Shown: in pieces, positions 28,159 through 37,096 of the stretch
Layout: each line of letters begins with the position of its first letter
Numbering within the stretch: the stretch's first letter is position 1
Source of the DNA: an uncultured Eudoraea sp.
GTDB lineage: Bacteria > Bacteroidota > Bacteroidia > Flavobacteriales > Flavobacteriaceae
Length of the DNA: 64,000 bases
Assembly: GCF_947258925.1 (NCBI RefSeq)
Contig: NZ_CAMYKG010000008.1
Location: 1,386 to 65,385, forward strand
Direction: 5' to 3'
Position numbers and translations under genes: made by a program
The notes under the pieces: generated by a model
Databases searched by the model: none
Told to the model about the DNA's origin: nothing
What the model saw: only the letters and a program-made list of their open reading frames with translations

Positions 28159-28605
28159 TTATGGTATAAACAATTGCAGTTGTTTATCTGAAATATCAAT
28201 GTAAACCTGCATCCCATAGGACAGCCCGGAGATTCTTGGCATAATTAGCTCCAGGACTGAATTTTCCTGAATATGGTCAATCTTAGTATCTGGATCTGGC
28301 ATATAAATTAAACCGGTGTATGCCTCTTTTCTAAAAAATAAAGTTACATCTAAGAAATAAAAATTTTCGGGTGGAATATGCTCCGACCATGGAATAGCTT
28401 CAAAAAAGAATTTTGGTTCGCCTATTTTATATTGATAAGGTGAAATATCCAGATTTATGGTTCCTAAATAATAGCTGGAAAGATCTAACCCTCCTTCTTT
28501 AAAATAGGGGAGTTGCTCGCTCAGGGTACCCTTAGGATATCTAATATCTTGTGTCTTCCCGGAAGCAATTCCATGTCCTTTGGAGATCTTCCCATTTACT
28601 TTCAT
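28159..28605 (-). CDS. Hypothetical protein resembling CTP-dependent riboflavin kinase (DUF120-like)
   Basis: From the ATG at 28605 the protein has 148 residues (a TTG at 28629 would add eight). It opens with VNGKISKGHGIASGK, has YYLGTINLDI in the middle, GLIYMPDPDT later and VLELIMPRISG before a final strand. This order matches archaeal RibK (DUF120): a Gly-rich N-terminal loop, the metal-binding GTLNL motif, a hydrophobic strand ending in P, and an IEIIAP-type strand. I know this by pattern only. It follows the split 5'-nucleotidase genes on the same strand, 30 bases downstream. Confidence 0.7.
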   Translation of the reverse strand: MKVNGKISKGHGIASGKTQDIRYPKGTLSEQLPYFKEGGLDLSSYYLGTINLDISPYQYKIGEPKFFFEAIPWSEHIPPENFYFLDVTLFFRKEAYTGLIYMPDPDTKIDHIQENSVLELIMPRISGLSYGMQVYIDISDKQLQLFIP

Positions 28606-28635
28606 AACATTTTTAAAAGAATAGATCAATTAGCT

Positions 28636-29547
28636 TCAGACACTAATGGATAAGCCATCTGACTGAAAGTTCTTTTTAGCGTCAAAATGGAAATCAATTC
28701 TACCGAGGTTGATACCATAACAACCGACCTGATTAACCAAAACAGGTTTATCTAAACGGTTTTGTCGCACTACGGGTTTATCTAGAAAAGTATGTGTGTG
28801 TCCACCAATAATGAGATCAATATTATCGGTCTTTTGAGCTAGTTGCAAATCACTGGGTCTTTGATTGTCCTTATAGGCGTATCCTAAATGCGATAGGCAA
28901 ATAACCAAATCACAATTTTCCTCATTCTTCAGCACACTACTCATATCCTGCGCGATTTCAATCGGATTCTGATAAACTGTTTCTTTAAATAAATTCTCCG
29001 GAACAAGGCCGTGTAGTTTTATTCCTAATCCAAAAACTCCAATTTTGATACCATCCAATAAAAATGTCTCGTAGGCTTTCACAAAACCATTCATAACCGT
29101 ATTCGTAAAATCATAATTAGCTGAGAGCAATTTAAAGTTAGCATATGGCATCTGCGCTAATAGGCCTTCAATGCCTTTATCGAAGTCATGATTTCCGATA
29201 GTAGCCGCGTCATACCTGAGCATAGTCATTAATTTAAACTCCAATTCACCGCCATAAAAATTAAAATATGGCGTGCCCTGGAAAATATCACCGGCATCCA
29301 GTAAAAGGGTATTCGGATTTTCCTCTCTGATTTTATGGACTAATGCAGCTCGTCTTGCTACGCCACCCCTATTCGGGAATGAATTATGCCCCTCCGGGAA
29401 AGGATCTATATGACTATGAACATCATTGGTATGTAAGATGGTAATGCGTGTCGTCTTTTGCAATTTGCAGCTATTCAGACTCAGTCCACCCATACTTATG
29501 TAGGTACCTCCGGCAAACGAATTTGTAACGAAGTCTCTTCTCTTCAT
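28636..29547 (-). CDS. Metallophosphatase domain of a 5'-nucleotidase (Tat-exported lipoprotein)
   Basis: The 303-residue protein is the N-terminal half of a UshA-type nucleotidase. Metal-binding motifs are visible: the Asp and His of HTNDVHSHID, DAGDIFQG, IGNHDFDKG and GGHTHTF. The N-terminus has a twin-arginine motif (KRRDFV) and then a lipobox-like SLNSC at about residue 27, so it is probably Tat-exported and lipid-anchored. The C-terminal substrate domain is a separate gene directly upstream, with a four-base ATGA overlap. Substrate: nucleoside phosphates or related phosphoesters (inferred). Confidence 0.88.
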   Translation of the reverse strand: MKRRDFVTNSFAGGTYISMGGLSLNSCKLQKTTRITILHTNDVHSHIDPFPEGHNSFPNRGGVARRAALVHKIREENPNTLLLDAGDIFQGTPYFNFYGGELEFKLMTMLRYDAATIGNHDFDKGIEGLLAQMPYANFKLLSANYDFTNTVMNGFVKAYETFLLDGIKIGVFGLGIKLHGLVPENLFKETVYQNPIEIAQDMSSVLKNEENCDLVICLSHLGYAYKDNQRPSDLQLAQKTDNIDLIIGGHTHTFLDKPVVRQNRLDKPVLVNQVGCYGINLGRIDFHFDAKKNFQSDGLSISV

Positions 29548-30314
29548 TTCTCCTGAATTTTAACAAAACGATCGTCTACTTCCGCAGTAAGGGTATCTAC
29601 TTTTATAAAATAATCAATCATGGCATTTCGAATAAAATAATTCAAATCTTCGACTTTGAGACCATCTTTGAAAAACCCCATATTATCGCCACCATCTGCC
29701 AAATAACTGGATGTGGCCACCTGATATGTTTTATTTTCATCAAAGGGTTTGCCCTTAATATTCACATCCCTGAGGGTCCCGTTTTTATTTAAAACAATCT
29801 GTATACCTGCTATAGGATGTGGTCTATCCGCCTTTATTAAAAAGGAAATCAAATCTCTTACCGACTTCCCTTTGATCGCCACAACAACTATAGAATTGTC
29901 AAAGGGCATTACTTCATAAGCGGTTCTTGCGCTTACTTTTCCTTTTGAAATAATACTTCGAATACCCCCATGATTTAAGATAACAAAATCTATATTTTGT
30001 CCGGATGTTGAATTAAAAACGGGGTTAGCTTCACTCAGAACTATATCAGCCATTAAATTGCCAGCCGAAGTATTGAATTTGCCATCTAATTTTGTAATTG
30101 TTTTGGGTGCAAAGGCCAATGCGCTATCTAAAACCTCATTTACACGTTCCCGATATGGAGCAACAAATAATTCTATTGAATCTGCCCCAACTATTGAATC
30201 GGTAATGGGGAGTTGAACGCCGGATATCCCGGTAAGTCGCTGAGGTGTATTCGTACAGGAAAAGAAAACTGTAATTGTTACAAAAATAACAAAATGTTGT
30301 ATTTTTAAATTCAT
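29544..30314 (-). CDS. 5'-nucleotidase C-terminal domain lipoprotein
   Basis: The 256-residue lipoprotein (lipobox FFSC, Cys20) is the 5'-nucleotidase C-terminal domain on its own. Family segments are TSAGNLMADIVL, VILNHGGIRSII (the substrate-binding Asn and Arg), YEVMPFDNSIVV and YLADGGDNMGFF. In UshA-like enzymes this domain follows the metallophosphatase domain in one chain. Here it is encoded first and the phosphatase second, with a four-base overlap. The two proteins probably assemble in the periplasm into a working enzyme. Confidence 0.88.
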   Translation of the reverse strand: MNLKIQHFVIFVTITVFFSCTNTPQRLTGISGVQLPITDSIVGADSIELFVAPYRERVNEVLDSALAFAPKTITKLDGKFNTSAGNLMADIVLSEANPVFNSTSGQNIDFVILNHGGIRSIISKGKVSARTAYEVMPFDNSIVVVAIKGKSVRDLISFLIKADRPHPIAGIQIVLNKNGTLRDVNIKGKPFDENKTYQVATSSYLADGGDNMGFFKDGLKVEDLNYFIRNAMIDYFIKVDTLTAEVDDRFVKIQEK

Positions 30315-30355
30315 TATCCTTTTTATCTTAGCACTATAATTGCCGGGATATTAAT

Positions 30356-30363
30356 TACATTTG
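30356..30363 (+). promoter_or_regulatory. Promoter -7 element of the DUF6913-dapA pair
   Basis: TACATTTG matches TAnnTTTG, 17 bases upstream of the start codon at 30381. A TTG at 30340-30342 is closer than a usual -33 element. Confidence 0.45.
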
Positions 30364-30380
30364 CCTAAAGGTAAAGGTAC

Positions 30381-30920
30381 ATGTTTTTTAAGGGAATTAG
30401 AGATAAATTCAAATACAAATCCGGTTCAAAGTATTTGAAAGAACAAATGGCAAAACAGCAGGAAGTAGTAGCTCGTAAGAGTGGTATTACTTCGGTTGCC
30501 ATAATTGTAGATTTGGATAAATTTGACCAATCGGAATTGTTTTATGAATTTGTGGAGGACTATAAATTAAGACCTAATGCCATTAAAATTATTGGATATA
30601 AAAGCTATTATGACAAAAATTCCCCATACGCGACCCCTATTTTTTCCGATAAAGACCTGGGGTGGAACGGGGACATTGAAAATAGCTATGCTTTGGAATT
30701 TTTAAGCAGGGATTATGATATGCTAGTAAATTATTATGATGAAGAAAATTTAATGCTCCAGTTAATGACGGTAAAAACCAGGGCAAGAATTAATGTTGGA
30801 TTTGCCGAAATTGATGAAAGACATAATGATTTGATTTTGGGAACCCCGCTCACAGATTTTAAAACGTTTAAAAAGGAACTAAAGAAATACCTCAAAGTTT
30901 TAGGAGAAATTGATGTTTGA
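30381..30920 (+). CDS. DUF6913 family protein
   Basis: The 179-residue cytoplasmic protein contains alternating strands and helices, with segments such as AIIVDLDKFDQSELFYEF, DMLVNYYDEENLMLQLMTV and AEIDERHNDLIL. I place it in DUF6913, a family that I recall next to dapA in Flavobacteriaceae; no catalytic motif is known to me. Its stop overlaps the region of the dapA start (TGATG), so the pair is translationally coupled. A link to lysine or wall synthesis is only suggested by position. Confidence 0.8.
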   Translation: MFFKGIRDKFKYKSGSKYLKEQMAKQQEVVARKSGITSVAIIVDLDKFDQSELFYEFVEDYKLRPNAIKIIGYKSYYDKNSPYATPIFSDKDLGWNGDIENSYALEFLSRDYDMLVNYYDEENLMLQLMTVKTRARINVGFAEIDERHNDLILGTPLTDFKTFKKELKKYLKVLGEIDV

Positions 30921-30931
30921 TGCCAAATGCT

Positions 30932-31822
30932 ATGAAGAATTTATTAGGAACCGGAGTTGCTTTAATAACTCCTTTTAAGCCTGATTTATCCATTGATATT
31001 GTCGCGTTAAAACGCACCGTAAACTATTGTATTGATGGAAACGTGGATTACCTTGTGGTTTTAGGAACCACAGCTGAATCTGCCACGCTTTCAACATCAG
31101 AAAAACAATTGGTAATGGAAGTGGTGGCAGAAGAAAATGCCGGAAGACTGCCCCTTGTGGTTGGTATTGGGGGCAATAATACACTTCAGCTGACAGAGGA
31201 AATACAAAGGACCAAACTACATGATTTTGAAGCAATCTTATCGGTATCACCTTATTACAACAAGCCTACCCAAGAGGGCATCTATAGACACTTTAAAACC
31301 CTGGCCGGGGTTTCAGATAAACCGATAATTTTATACAATGTACCCAGCAGAACGGGTAGCAATATTGAACCGGAAACAGTGATCAGACTAGCAAATGATT
31401 GTTCTAATATCATTGGAATAAAAGAAGCTTCTGGGAATATCAGTCAAATAACAACACTTATAAATTCATTACCTTCTGATTTTTTGGTGATTTCAGGTGA
31501 TGATTTTACGGCTTTACCTACTGTGCTTGCAGGAGGAGCAGGAGTAATTTCGGTTTTAGGACAAGGTCTGCCAAATGAGTTTACAAAAATGATCAGTCTG
31601 GGACTACTTGGTGAAAAGGATCAGGCATACGCTTTGCACAACGCTCTGCTCGTTGGGATGAAATTGATTTTCCAAGAAGGTAATCCTGCAGGGATAAAAT
31701 CTGTTTTAGAAGTTCAGGGAATTTGTGGTCCCGCAGTCCGCTTACCTTTAATAGAAGCATCCTCGAAGCTTAAAGGACAGATTAATGACTTTATGAGGAC
31801 TTTCTCAAAAATTAGGGCTTAG
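30932..31822 (+). CDS. dapA: 4-hydroxy-tetrahydrodipicolinate synthase
   Basis: DapA condenses pyruvate with aspartate semialdehyde in the diaminopimelate/lysine pathway. From the ATG at 30932 the protein is 296 residues. It has GTTAESATLS (pyruvate site), Tyr135 in YNVPSRTG and the Schiff-base Lys164 in IGIKEASG. The N-terminus MKNLLGTGVALITPF is typical. An ATG at 30920, overlapping the preceding stop as TGATG, would add four residues and is also possible. dapF lies about 17 kb away in the same window. Confidence 0.94.
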   Translation: MKNLLGTGVALITPFKPDLSIDIVALKRTVNYCIDGNVDYLVVLGTTAESATLSTSEKQLVMEVVAEENAGRLPLVVGIGGNNTLQLTEEIQRTKLHDFEAILSVSPYYNKPTQEGIYRHFKTLAGVSDKPIILYNVPSRTGSNIEPETVIRLANDCSNIIGIKEASGNISQITTLINSLPSDFLVISGDDFTALPTVLAGGAGVISVLGQGLPNEFTKMISLGLLGEKDQAYALHNALLVGMKLIFQEGNPAGIKSVLEVQGICGPAVRLPLIEASSKLKGQINDFMRTFSKIRA

Positions 31823-31978
31823 GTTACTTATAATATCTGTTTTAGGCTTAATTATAGCTGGTTTTAAGAGAATTCAAATGCCAAAATTGGGTTAAAACTT
31901 CAATAGAACAGCATTTTAATAGCTTTACAGGTAGTATCTTAGCTAGTAATTAAAGTTTTTTATTCCGCCAATTATTCC

Positions 31979-31986
31979 TAATTTTG
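31979..31986 (+). promoter_or_regulatory. Promoter -7 element of bamD, four bases from the start codon
   Basis: TAATTTTG matches TAnnTTTG and is followed by CAAA and then the ATG of bamD. It predicts a near-leaderless bamD-rpoZ-coaBC transcript. The -33 position holds TTTT rather than TTTG. Confidence 0.5.
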
Positions 31987-31990
31987 CAAA

Positions 31991-32833
31991 ATGTTTTTTA
32001 GAACCAAATATCTTTTCCTCCTACTTTGTGTTACCTTTATTTTCAATTCCTGTGGTGAATACCAAAAGGTGTTGAAAAAGCCCAACACAAATAAAAAATA
32101 TGAGTTGGCGGAGAGGCTTTATAAAGAAGGTGATTTCAAAAAGGCCAATCGTTTATTTGAACAAATAGCCCCGGGTTATGTGGGTAAACCACAAGGCGAG
32201 CGTGTAATGTTCCTTTTTGCCGACAGTTATTTTAAGATAGGAGATTATAATTTTGCAGGATATCAGTTTGAGCGTTTTTTAAAATCCTATCCAAAAAGTG
32301 ACAAGGCTTCAGAAGCAGCATTTCTTGGTGCTAAGAGTTATTATATGCTTTCACCCAGATATTCTGTAGATCAGACTGATACGGATAAGGCATTGACAAA
32401 ATTACAGTTGTTTATCAACCTTTACCCTGAATCTGAATACTTTGCCGAAGCTAATATTATGGCAAAGGAATTAACTACCAAAAAAGAACGAAAAGCTTTT
32501 GAAGTAGCCAAACAGTTTACAAAACTGGGGAAATCCTACATTTTGGATTACAGCATTTCCGCAATTGCTTCTCTGGATAATTTTATCTCAGATCATCCGG
32601 GATCAATTTATAGGGAGGAAGCGCTTTATCTCAAAATACAGGCTACAACAAATCTCGCTTTGAACAGTACAGAAAAACGTAAAAAAGAACGCCTGGAGGA
32701 TGCAAAATTGGCGTATAACAATTTATTTAAATATTTTCCTGGAACCAAATATGCTGAAGATGCCAATGATTTGGTGGAAAAAGTAGATGAACAATTAAAC
32801 AATTATTCCGAACAAGAAAACCTTTCAAAATGA
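31991..32833 (+). CDS. bamD: Outer membrane assembly lipoprotein BamD
   Basis: BamD is a lipoprotein of the BAM complex that inserts barrel proteins in the outer membrane. The 280-residue protein has a signal sequence with the lipobox FNSC (Cys21) and tandem TPR-like helices, for example YKEGDFKKANRLFEQIAP and SYFKIGDYNFAGYQFERFLKSYP. Length fits the family. It starts the operon with rpoZ, coaBC, DUF4835 and possibly recN; its stop overlaps the rpoZ start by four bases (ATGA). Confidence 0.92.
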   Translation: MFFRTKYLFLLLCVTFIFNSCGEYQKVLKKPNTNKKYELAERLYKEGDFKKANRLFEQIAPGYVGKPQGERVMFLFADSYFKIGDYNFAGYQFERFLKSYPKSDKASEAAFLGAKSYYMLSPRYSVDQTDTDKALTKLQLFINLYPESEYFAEANIMAKELTTKKERKAFEVAKQFTKLGKSYILDYSISAIASLDNFISDHPGSIYREEALYLKIQATTNLALNSTEKRKKERLEDAKLAYNNLFKYFPGTKYAEDANDLVEKVDEQLNNYSEQENLSK

Positions 32834-33165
32834 ATATGAACGATTTAAAGAATTCCAAAGCTCCGGTTTCTACGGTTACCTTCAATAGAAATGAATTTGA
32901 TGAACCGACGGATAACATTTATGAGGCAATTTCAATTGCTTCAAAGAGGGCAATTCAGATTAATTCAGAGATTAAAAAGGAGCTTTTGGAAAAGCTGGAA
33001 GAATTTGCAACATATAGCGATAGCCTTGAAGAGGTCTTCGAGAACAAGGAGCAAATTGAGGTTTCCAAATTTTATGAAAAACTTCCTAAACCTCATGCAC
33101 TGGCTGTTATGGAATGGCTAGAGGACAAAATTTATTACAGAAATACAGAGAAAGACGAACAGTAA
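32830..33165 (+). CDS. rpoZ: RNA polymerase omega subunit
   Basis: A 111-residue protein that fits Bacteroidota omega. The conserved region is NIYEAISIASKRAIQINSEIK, in which the helix binds the beta' subunit. Bacteroidota omega is longer than the E. coli protein and is often annotated as hypothetical. The ATG at 32830 overlaps the bamD stop (ATGA); a second ATG two codons later could also serve. It lies two bases before coaBC, in a gene order that is common in this group. Confidence 0.88.
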   Translation: MNMNDLKNSKAPVSTVTFNRNEFDEPTDNIYEAISIASKRAIQINSEIKKELLEKLEEFATYSDSLEEVFENKEQIEVSKFYEKLPKPHALAVMEWLEDKIYYRNTEKDEQ

Positions 33166-33166
33166 T

Positions 33167-34372
33167 ATGTTAGGCGGTAAGAAAATCCTGTTGGGTATTA
33201 CCGGGGGTATTGCTGCCTACAAAACTACTTTTCTTGTTAGATTATTTATAAAAGCTGGCGCTGAAGTTAAGGTCATCTTAACTGAAAGCGCTCTTTCTTT
33301 TGTTACCCCTTTAACACTTGCTACCCTATCCCGGAATCCGGTTCTTATGAGTTTCACAAAGGAGGAGGAAGGTACCGTAGACTGGAATAACCACGTTGAC
33401 CTGGGCCTTTGGGCAGATATTATGCTAATTGCTCCGGCTACTGCAAACACATTGAGTAAAATGGCTAGTGGTACCTGCGATAACTTATTACTGGCTACTT
33501 ATTTGTCCGCCAAGTGCCCTGTATTTTTTGCTCCCGCCATGGATCTTGATATGTATAAACATCCCAGCACAAAGGCGAGTTTGAAAAAATTACAAACTTT
33601 TGGAAATAATATGATTCCAGCAGGAAAAGGGGAATTGGCCAGCGGATTATCCGGAGAAGGACGAATGGCGGAACCAGAGGATATCATACAGTTTTTAGAA
33701 GATTATCTCTCCAAGAATTTGCCTTTTAAAGGAAAAAAATTCGTTATTACTGCCGGCCCTACATATGAAGCTATAGACCCGGTAAGATTCATAGGGAACC
33801 ACTCTACTGGTCTTATGGGGTATGAATTGGCGAGAGCCGCAGCCAATCTGGGGGGTAAGGTAGTGTTGGTTACAGGCCCTTCACATTTAACACTGGAAAA
33901 CCCCTCAATTGACGTCGTAAGAGTGGTATCTGCTCAGGAAATGTTTTCCGCTGCTCACGAGCATTACGATGATTGTGATATTGCTATTTGTGCGGCTGCT
34001 GTATCAGATTTCAGACCTGGTAAGGTATCTGAACAGAAAATCAAAAAAGAAGCCACTAGTCTTCAAATAGAATTCGTTAAAAACGAAGATATTCTATTGT
34101 CTATGGGTGAGAAGAAGAAAAATCAATATTTAGTGGGGTTTGCATTGGAAACGGAAAATGAACTGGAGAATGCCAAAAAGAAATTAATGAAAAAGAATTT
34201 GGATGCTATCGTTCTGAATTCACTTAATGACCCTGATGCCGGCTTTGGTAAGGCAACAAACAAAATTACTTTTATAGATAAGAATTTGGATATAAAAACG
34301 TTTGATGTTAAGAGCAAGGCTGAAGTAGCCTTGGACATTTTGAATGAAATCATCTCCAGGGGTCATGCGTAA
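33167..34372 (+). CDS. coaBC: Phosphopantothenoylcysteine decarboxylase / phosphopantothenate--cysteine ligase
   Basis: This 401-residue bifunctional enzyme makes 4'-phosphopantetheine for coenzyme A. The N-terminal CoaC flavoprotein domain (about 1-185) has GITGGIAAYKT, the PAMDLDMY active-site motif and the substrate flap ASGLSGEGRMAEP. The C-terminal CoaB domain (about 190-401) has TAGPTYEAIDPVRFI, GNHSTGLMGYELA and AAVSDFRP. CoaE for the last step is also in this window. The end overlaps the DUF4835 gene start by five bases. Confidence 0.96.
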   Translation: MLGGKKILLGITGGIAAYKTTFLVRLFIKAGAEVKVILTESALSFVTPLTLATLSRNPVLMSFTKEEEGTVDWNNHVDLGLWADIMLIAPATANTLSKMASGTCDNLLLATYLSAKCPVFFAPAMDLDMYKHPSTKASLKKLQTFGNNMIPAGKGELASGLSGEGRMAEPEDIIQFLEDYLSKNLPFKGKKFVITAGPTYEAIDPVRFIGNHSTGLMGYELARAAANLGGKVVLVTGPSHLTLENPSIDVVRVVSAQEMFSAAHEHYDDCDIAICAAAVSDFRPGKVSEQKIKKEATSLQIEFVKNEDILLSMGEKKKNQYLVGFALETENELENAKKKLMKKNLDAIVLNSLNDPDAGFGKATNKITFIDKNLDIKTFDVKSKAEVALDILNEIISRGHA

Positions 34373-35258
34373 TTTTCTATATCTCTTTGTAATCTTTGCT
34401 TTAGTACATAACATCGGTGCTCAGGAGATTAATTGTACTATAACAGTTAATGCTGATCAGGTTAATCAGACCAATCGGCAAATTTTTGGGACTCTGGAAC
34501 GTGCTCTTAATGATTTTGTCAATAAAAGCCAATGGACGAACAGAATTTATAAGGAAAATGAAAAGGTAAACGCCAGGATGTTTATTACCATTACGGATTA
34601 TGCATCTGACAGATTTAGTGGAAATATTCAGATTCAGTCATCTCGTCCCGTATTCAATACTTCGTACGAAAGTCCAATTTTTAATTATAAGGACAATCAA
34701 TTCAATTTTCGATATATTGAATTTCAGCCTTTGGTCTACAATCCCAATGTGTTTGATTCCAACCTGGTAGGTGTTATTTCCTATTATATTTACATTATGC
34801 TAGGACTGGATGCCGATACCTTTGCCCTTGAGGGCGGTACAGATTTTTACAAGGAAGCACAGCAAATTGTAACCAATGCTCAGGGAAGTGGATTTTCTGG
34901 CTGGAGTCAATCTGCCTCCGACAATAGAACAAGGTTTGTACTTGTAGATAACCTTCTGTCCAATACATTCAGGGAATATCGGATAGCCATGTATAATTAT
35001 CACCGAAAAGGCCTTGATATTTTGGGAGATAATAATAGTACCGGAAAACAGGTCATAGCAGGCTCAATGCGGCTGTTTGAGACTTTAATGCAAAGAAGGC
35101 CCAATGCATTATTAATACAAACTTTCTTCGATGCTAAATCTGAGGAAATACAAAACATCTTTTCTGATGGTCCTAAGGTAGATATAGTTTCACTAAAAGA
35201 AACTTTGAATAGAGTAGCGCCGTTCTATTCTACAACCTGGGATGAAATAACATATTAA
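34368..35258 (+). CDS. DUF4835 family secreted protein
   Basis: The 296-residue protein begins at the ATG at 34368, which overlaps the coaBC stop, and has a signal peptide cleaved near IGAQE. The mature part contains ALNDFVNKSQWT, the FRYIEFQPLVYNPN segment and a DADTFALEGG region, all of which I associate with DUF4835. These proteins are conserved in Bacteroidota between coaBC and recN, but I know of no function. Located outside the cytoplasm (periplasm or outer membrane). Confidence 0.85.
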   Translation, partial: RNFLYLFVIFALVHNIGAQEINCTITVNADQVNQTNRQIFGTLERALNDFVNKSQWTNRIYKENEKVNARMFITITDYASDRFSGNIQIQSSRPVFNTSYESPIFNYKDNQFNFRYIEFQPLVYNPNVFDSNLVGVISYYIYIMLGLDADTFALEGGTDFYKEAQQIVTNAQGSGFSGWSQSASDNRTRFVLVDNLLSNTFREYRIAMYNYHRKGLDILGDNNSTGKQVIAGSMRLFETLMQRRPNALLIQTFFDAKSEEIQNIFSDGPKVDIVSLKETLNRVAPFYSTTWDEITY

Positions 35259-35318
35259 CCACTACTTTTTCATTGCAATAATAAATTATCTTTACAGACC
35301 ATATTATAAGATATAGCT

Positions 35319-36971
35319 GTGCTGATAAATCTATCCATAAAAAATTATGCATTGATTGATAGTCTCAATGTTACCTTCACTAGTGGTTTTACAACAATCA
35401 CAGGAGAAACAGGAGCCGGAAAATCAATACTATTAGGGGGACTTTCCCTGGTATTGGGAAAACGGGCCGACATGTCATCTCTAAAAGACAAAGCAAACCG
35501 ATGTATTATTGAAGCCGTATTTGATATCAAGAATTACAATTTGGAATCGTTTTTTGAAAAGTACGATTTGGAATACGACCCAAATACAATTATTCGAAGG
35601 GAAATTCACCCCGGTGGAAAATCAAGAGCTTTTGTAAATGATTCACCTTTAACACTTGACATACTTACAAAACTTGGGAAACGTCTAATCGACATTCATT
35701 CACAACATCAAACGCTGCAATTGACAGAACATGATTATCAATTAAAAATGCTGGATGCATTTGCAGACAATACAAAATTACTGGACTCATATACTCGTAA
35801 ACTCCATACATATAAAACCAGCGTAAGGGAGCTAGATGAGTTAACCGAATTTCAAAAGAATGCAAATAAGGAATATGATTACAATACATTTTTGTTGGAT
35901 GAATTGGATGCTGTATTTCTTGAAGACGGGCTTCAGGAAAATTTGGAGGAGACATATCAGCAACTAAACAATGTTGAGCTAATTCTTGAGAACCTTTCTA
36001 AAGGAAATTACCTTCTTAATGATGAAAATAGAGGTATTATAAGCATGCTTTCGGAACTTAAACAGGTATCCGCCCAGCTTTCAGCAACAGGGAATAAATT
36101 TGAGGATCTCAGGGAAAGAATTGATTCGGTATTTATTGAAATAAAGGATATTGCAGAAGAAATGCAAACACTCCAGGAGTCTGTTGAGCCAGATCCCGCC
36201 AAGCTTGAGGAAATAAGCAATAGATTAAAGGTTTTATACGACCTCCAAAGAAAGCACGATGTAAGCAGCGTCTCCGAATTGCTTGAAGTAAAAGAAAATA
36301 TCGCTGCCAAAGTAGGGGCTACACAAAATCTGGAAGAGGAAATAGAAACAAAAAGAAATTTACTTTTAAAGTTAAAAAAAGACCTGGATGAAGATGCTAA
36401 TTTATTAACGTCAAAAAGGGCTGATGCAATACCTGAAATCAAAGAAAAGCTTGAAATTTCTTTACATTCCCTGGGCTTACCCAATGCTACGTTCAAGATT
36501 GAAATTATTCCAACAGAGGATTATAAAAGTAATGGCAGGGATACCTTATCTTTCTTGTTTTCGGCAAATAAAGGCTCAGATTACAATACGTTGAAAAAAG
36601 TAGCTTCAGGAGGTGAACTTTCCAGGATTATGCTTGTGATAAAATCCATACTTGCCCGATACGAACAATTACCCACGCTAATGTTTGATGAAATAGACAG
36701 TGGTGTCTCCGGTGAAATCTCAAATAGAATGGGTGATATTATGCACGATATGAGTAAATATATGCAGGTTTTTTCAATTACACATCTTCCGCAAATTGCT
36801 TCAAAAGGTGATCATCATTTTAAGGTATTTAAAACAGATAAAGACCATAGCACTCTAACGCAGGTGAGAGAGTTATTAGCAGATGAACGGGTATTTGAAC
36901 TCGCAGAAATGCTTGGAGGAAAGAACCTGTCGGATTCTGCTTTGGCTCACGCAAGGGAACTTTTAAATTAG
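35319..36971 (+). CDS. recN: DNA repair protein RecN (GTG start)
   Basis: RecN is an SMC-like ATPase that acts in double-strand break repair. The 550-residue protein has Walker A GETGAGKSI near residue 30, a long central coiled coil (about 155-370), and the C-terminal signature VASGGELSR and Walker B MFDEIDSGVSGE. The GTG at 35319 gives the expected N-terminus LINLSIKNYALID; no ATG occurs before that motif. It ends the bamD-rpoZ-coaBC-DUF4835 series. Confidence 0.96.
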   Translation: MLINLSIKNYALIDSLNVTFTSGFTTITGETGAGKSILLGGLSLVLGKRADMSSLKDKANRCIIEAVFDIKNYNLESFFEKYDLEYDPNTIIRREIHPGGKSRAFVNDSPLTLDILTKLGKRLIDIHSQHQTLQLTEHDYQLKMLDAFADNTKLLDSYTRKLHTYKTSVRELDELTEFQKNANKEYDYNTFLLDELDAVFLEDGLQENLEETYQQLNNVELILENLSKGNYLLNDENRGIISMLSELKQVSAQLSATGNKFEDLRERIDSVFIEIKDIAEEMQTLQESVEPDPAKLEEISNRLKVLYDLQRKHDVSSVSELLEVKENIAAKVGATQNLEEEIETKRNLLLKLKKDLDEDANLLTSKRADAIPEIKEKLEISLHSLGLPNATFKIEIIPTEDYKSNGRDTLSFLFSANKGSDYNTLKKVASGGELSRIMLVIKSILARYEQLPTLMFDEIDSGVSGEISNRMGDIMHDMSKYMQVFSITHLPQIASKGDHHFKVFKTDKDHSTLTQVRELLADERVFELAEMLGGKNLSDSALAHARELLN

Positions 36972-37060
36972 AAGGGTTTCGGCATTTTTTGTTTTTTTTA
37001 TCTGATATGAATGGCAATTCAATTATAGGTGCTAAGGACCTTAGTTTCTACTTTTTTAGA

Positions 37061-37068
37061 TATCTTTG
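37061..37068 (+). promoter_or_regulatory. Promoter -7 element of fabI
   Basis: TATCTTTG, exact to TAnnTTTG, is 28 bases upstream of the fabI start codon. No clear -33 TTG precedes it. Confidence 0.55.
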
Positions 37069-37096
37069 ACAACAACTTAAACCAAAGAATTTTAAG

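Noticed and set aside
36008-36496. Open frame of 162 codons on the minus strand inside recN
   Set aside because: It lies fully within the well-supported recN coding region, is Ser/Phe-rich as typical of antisense shadow frames and has no family motif.
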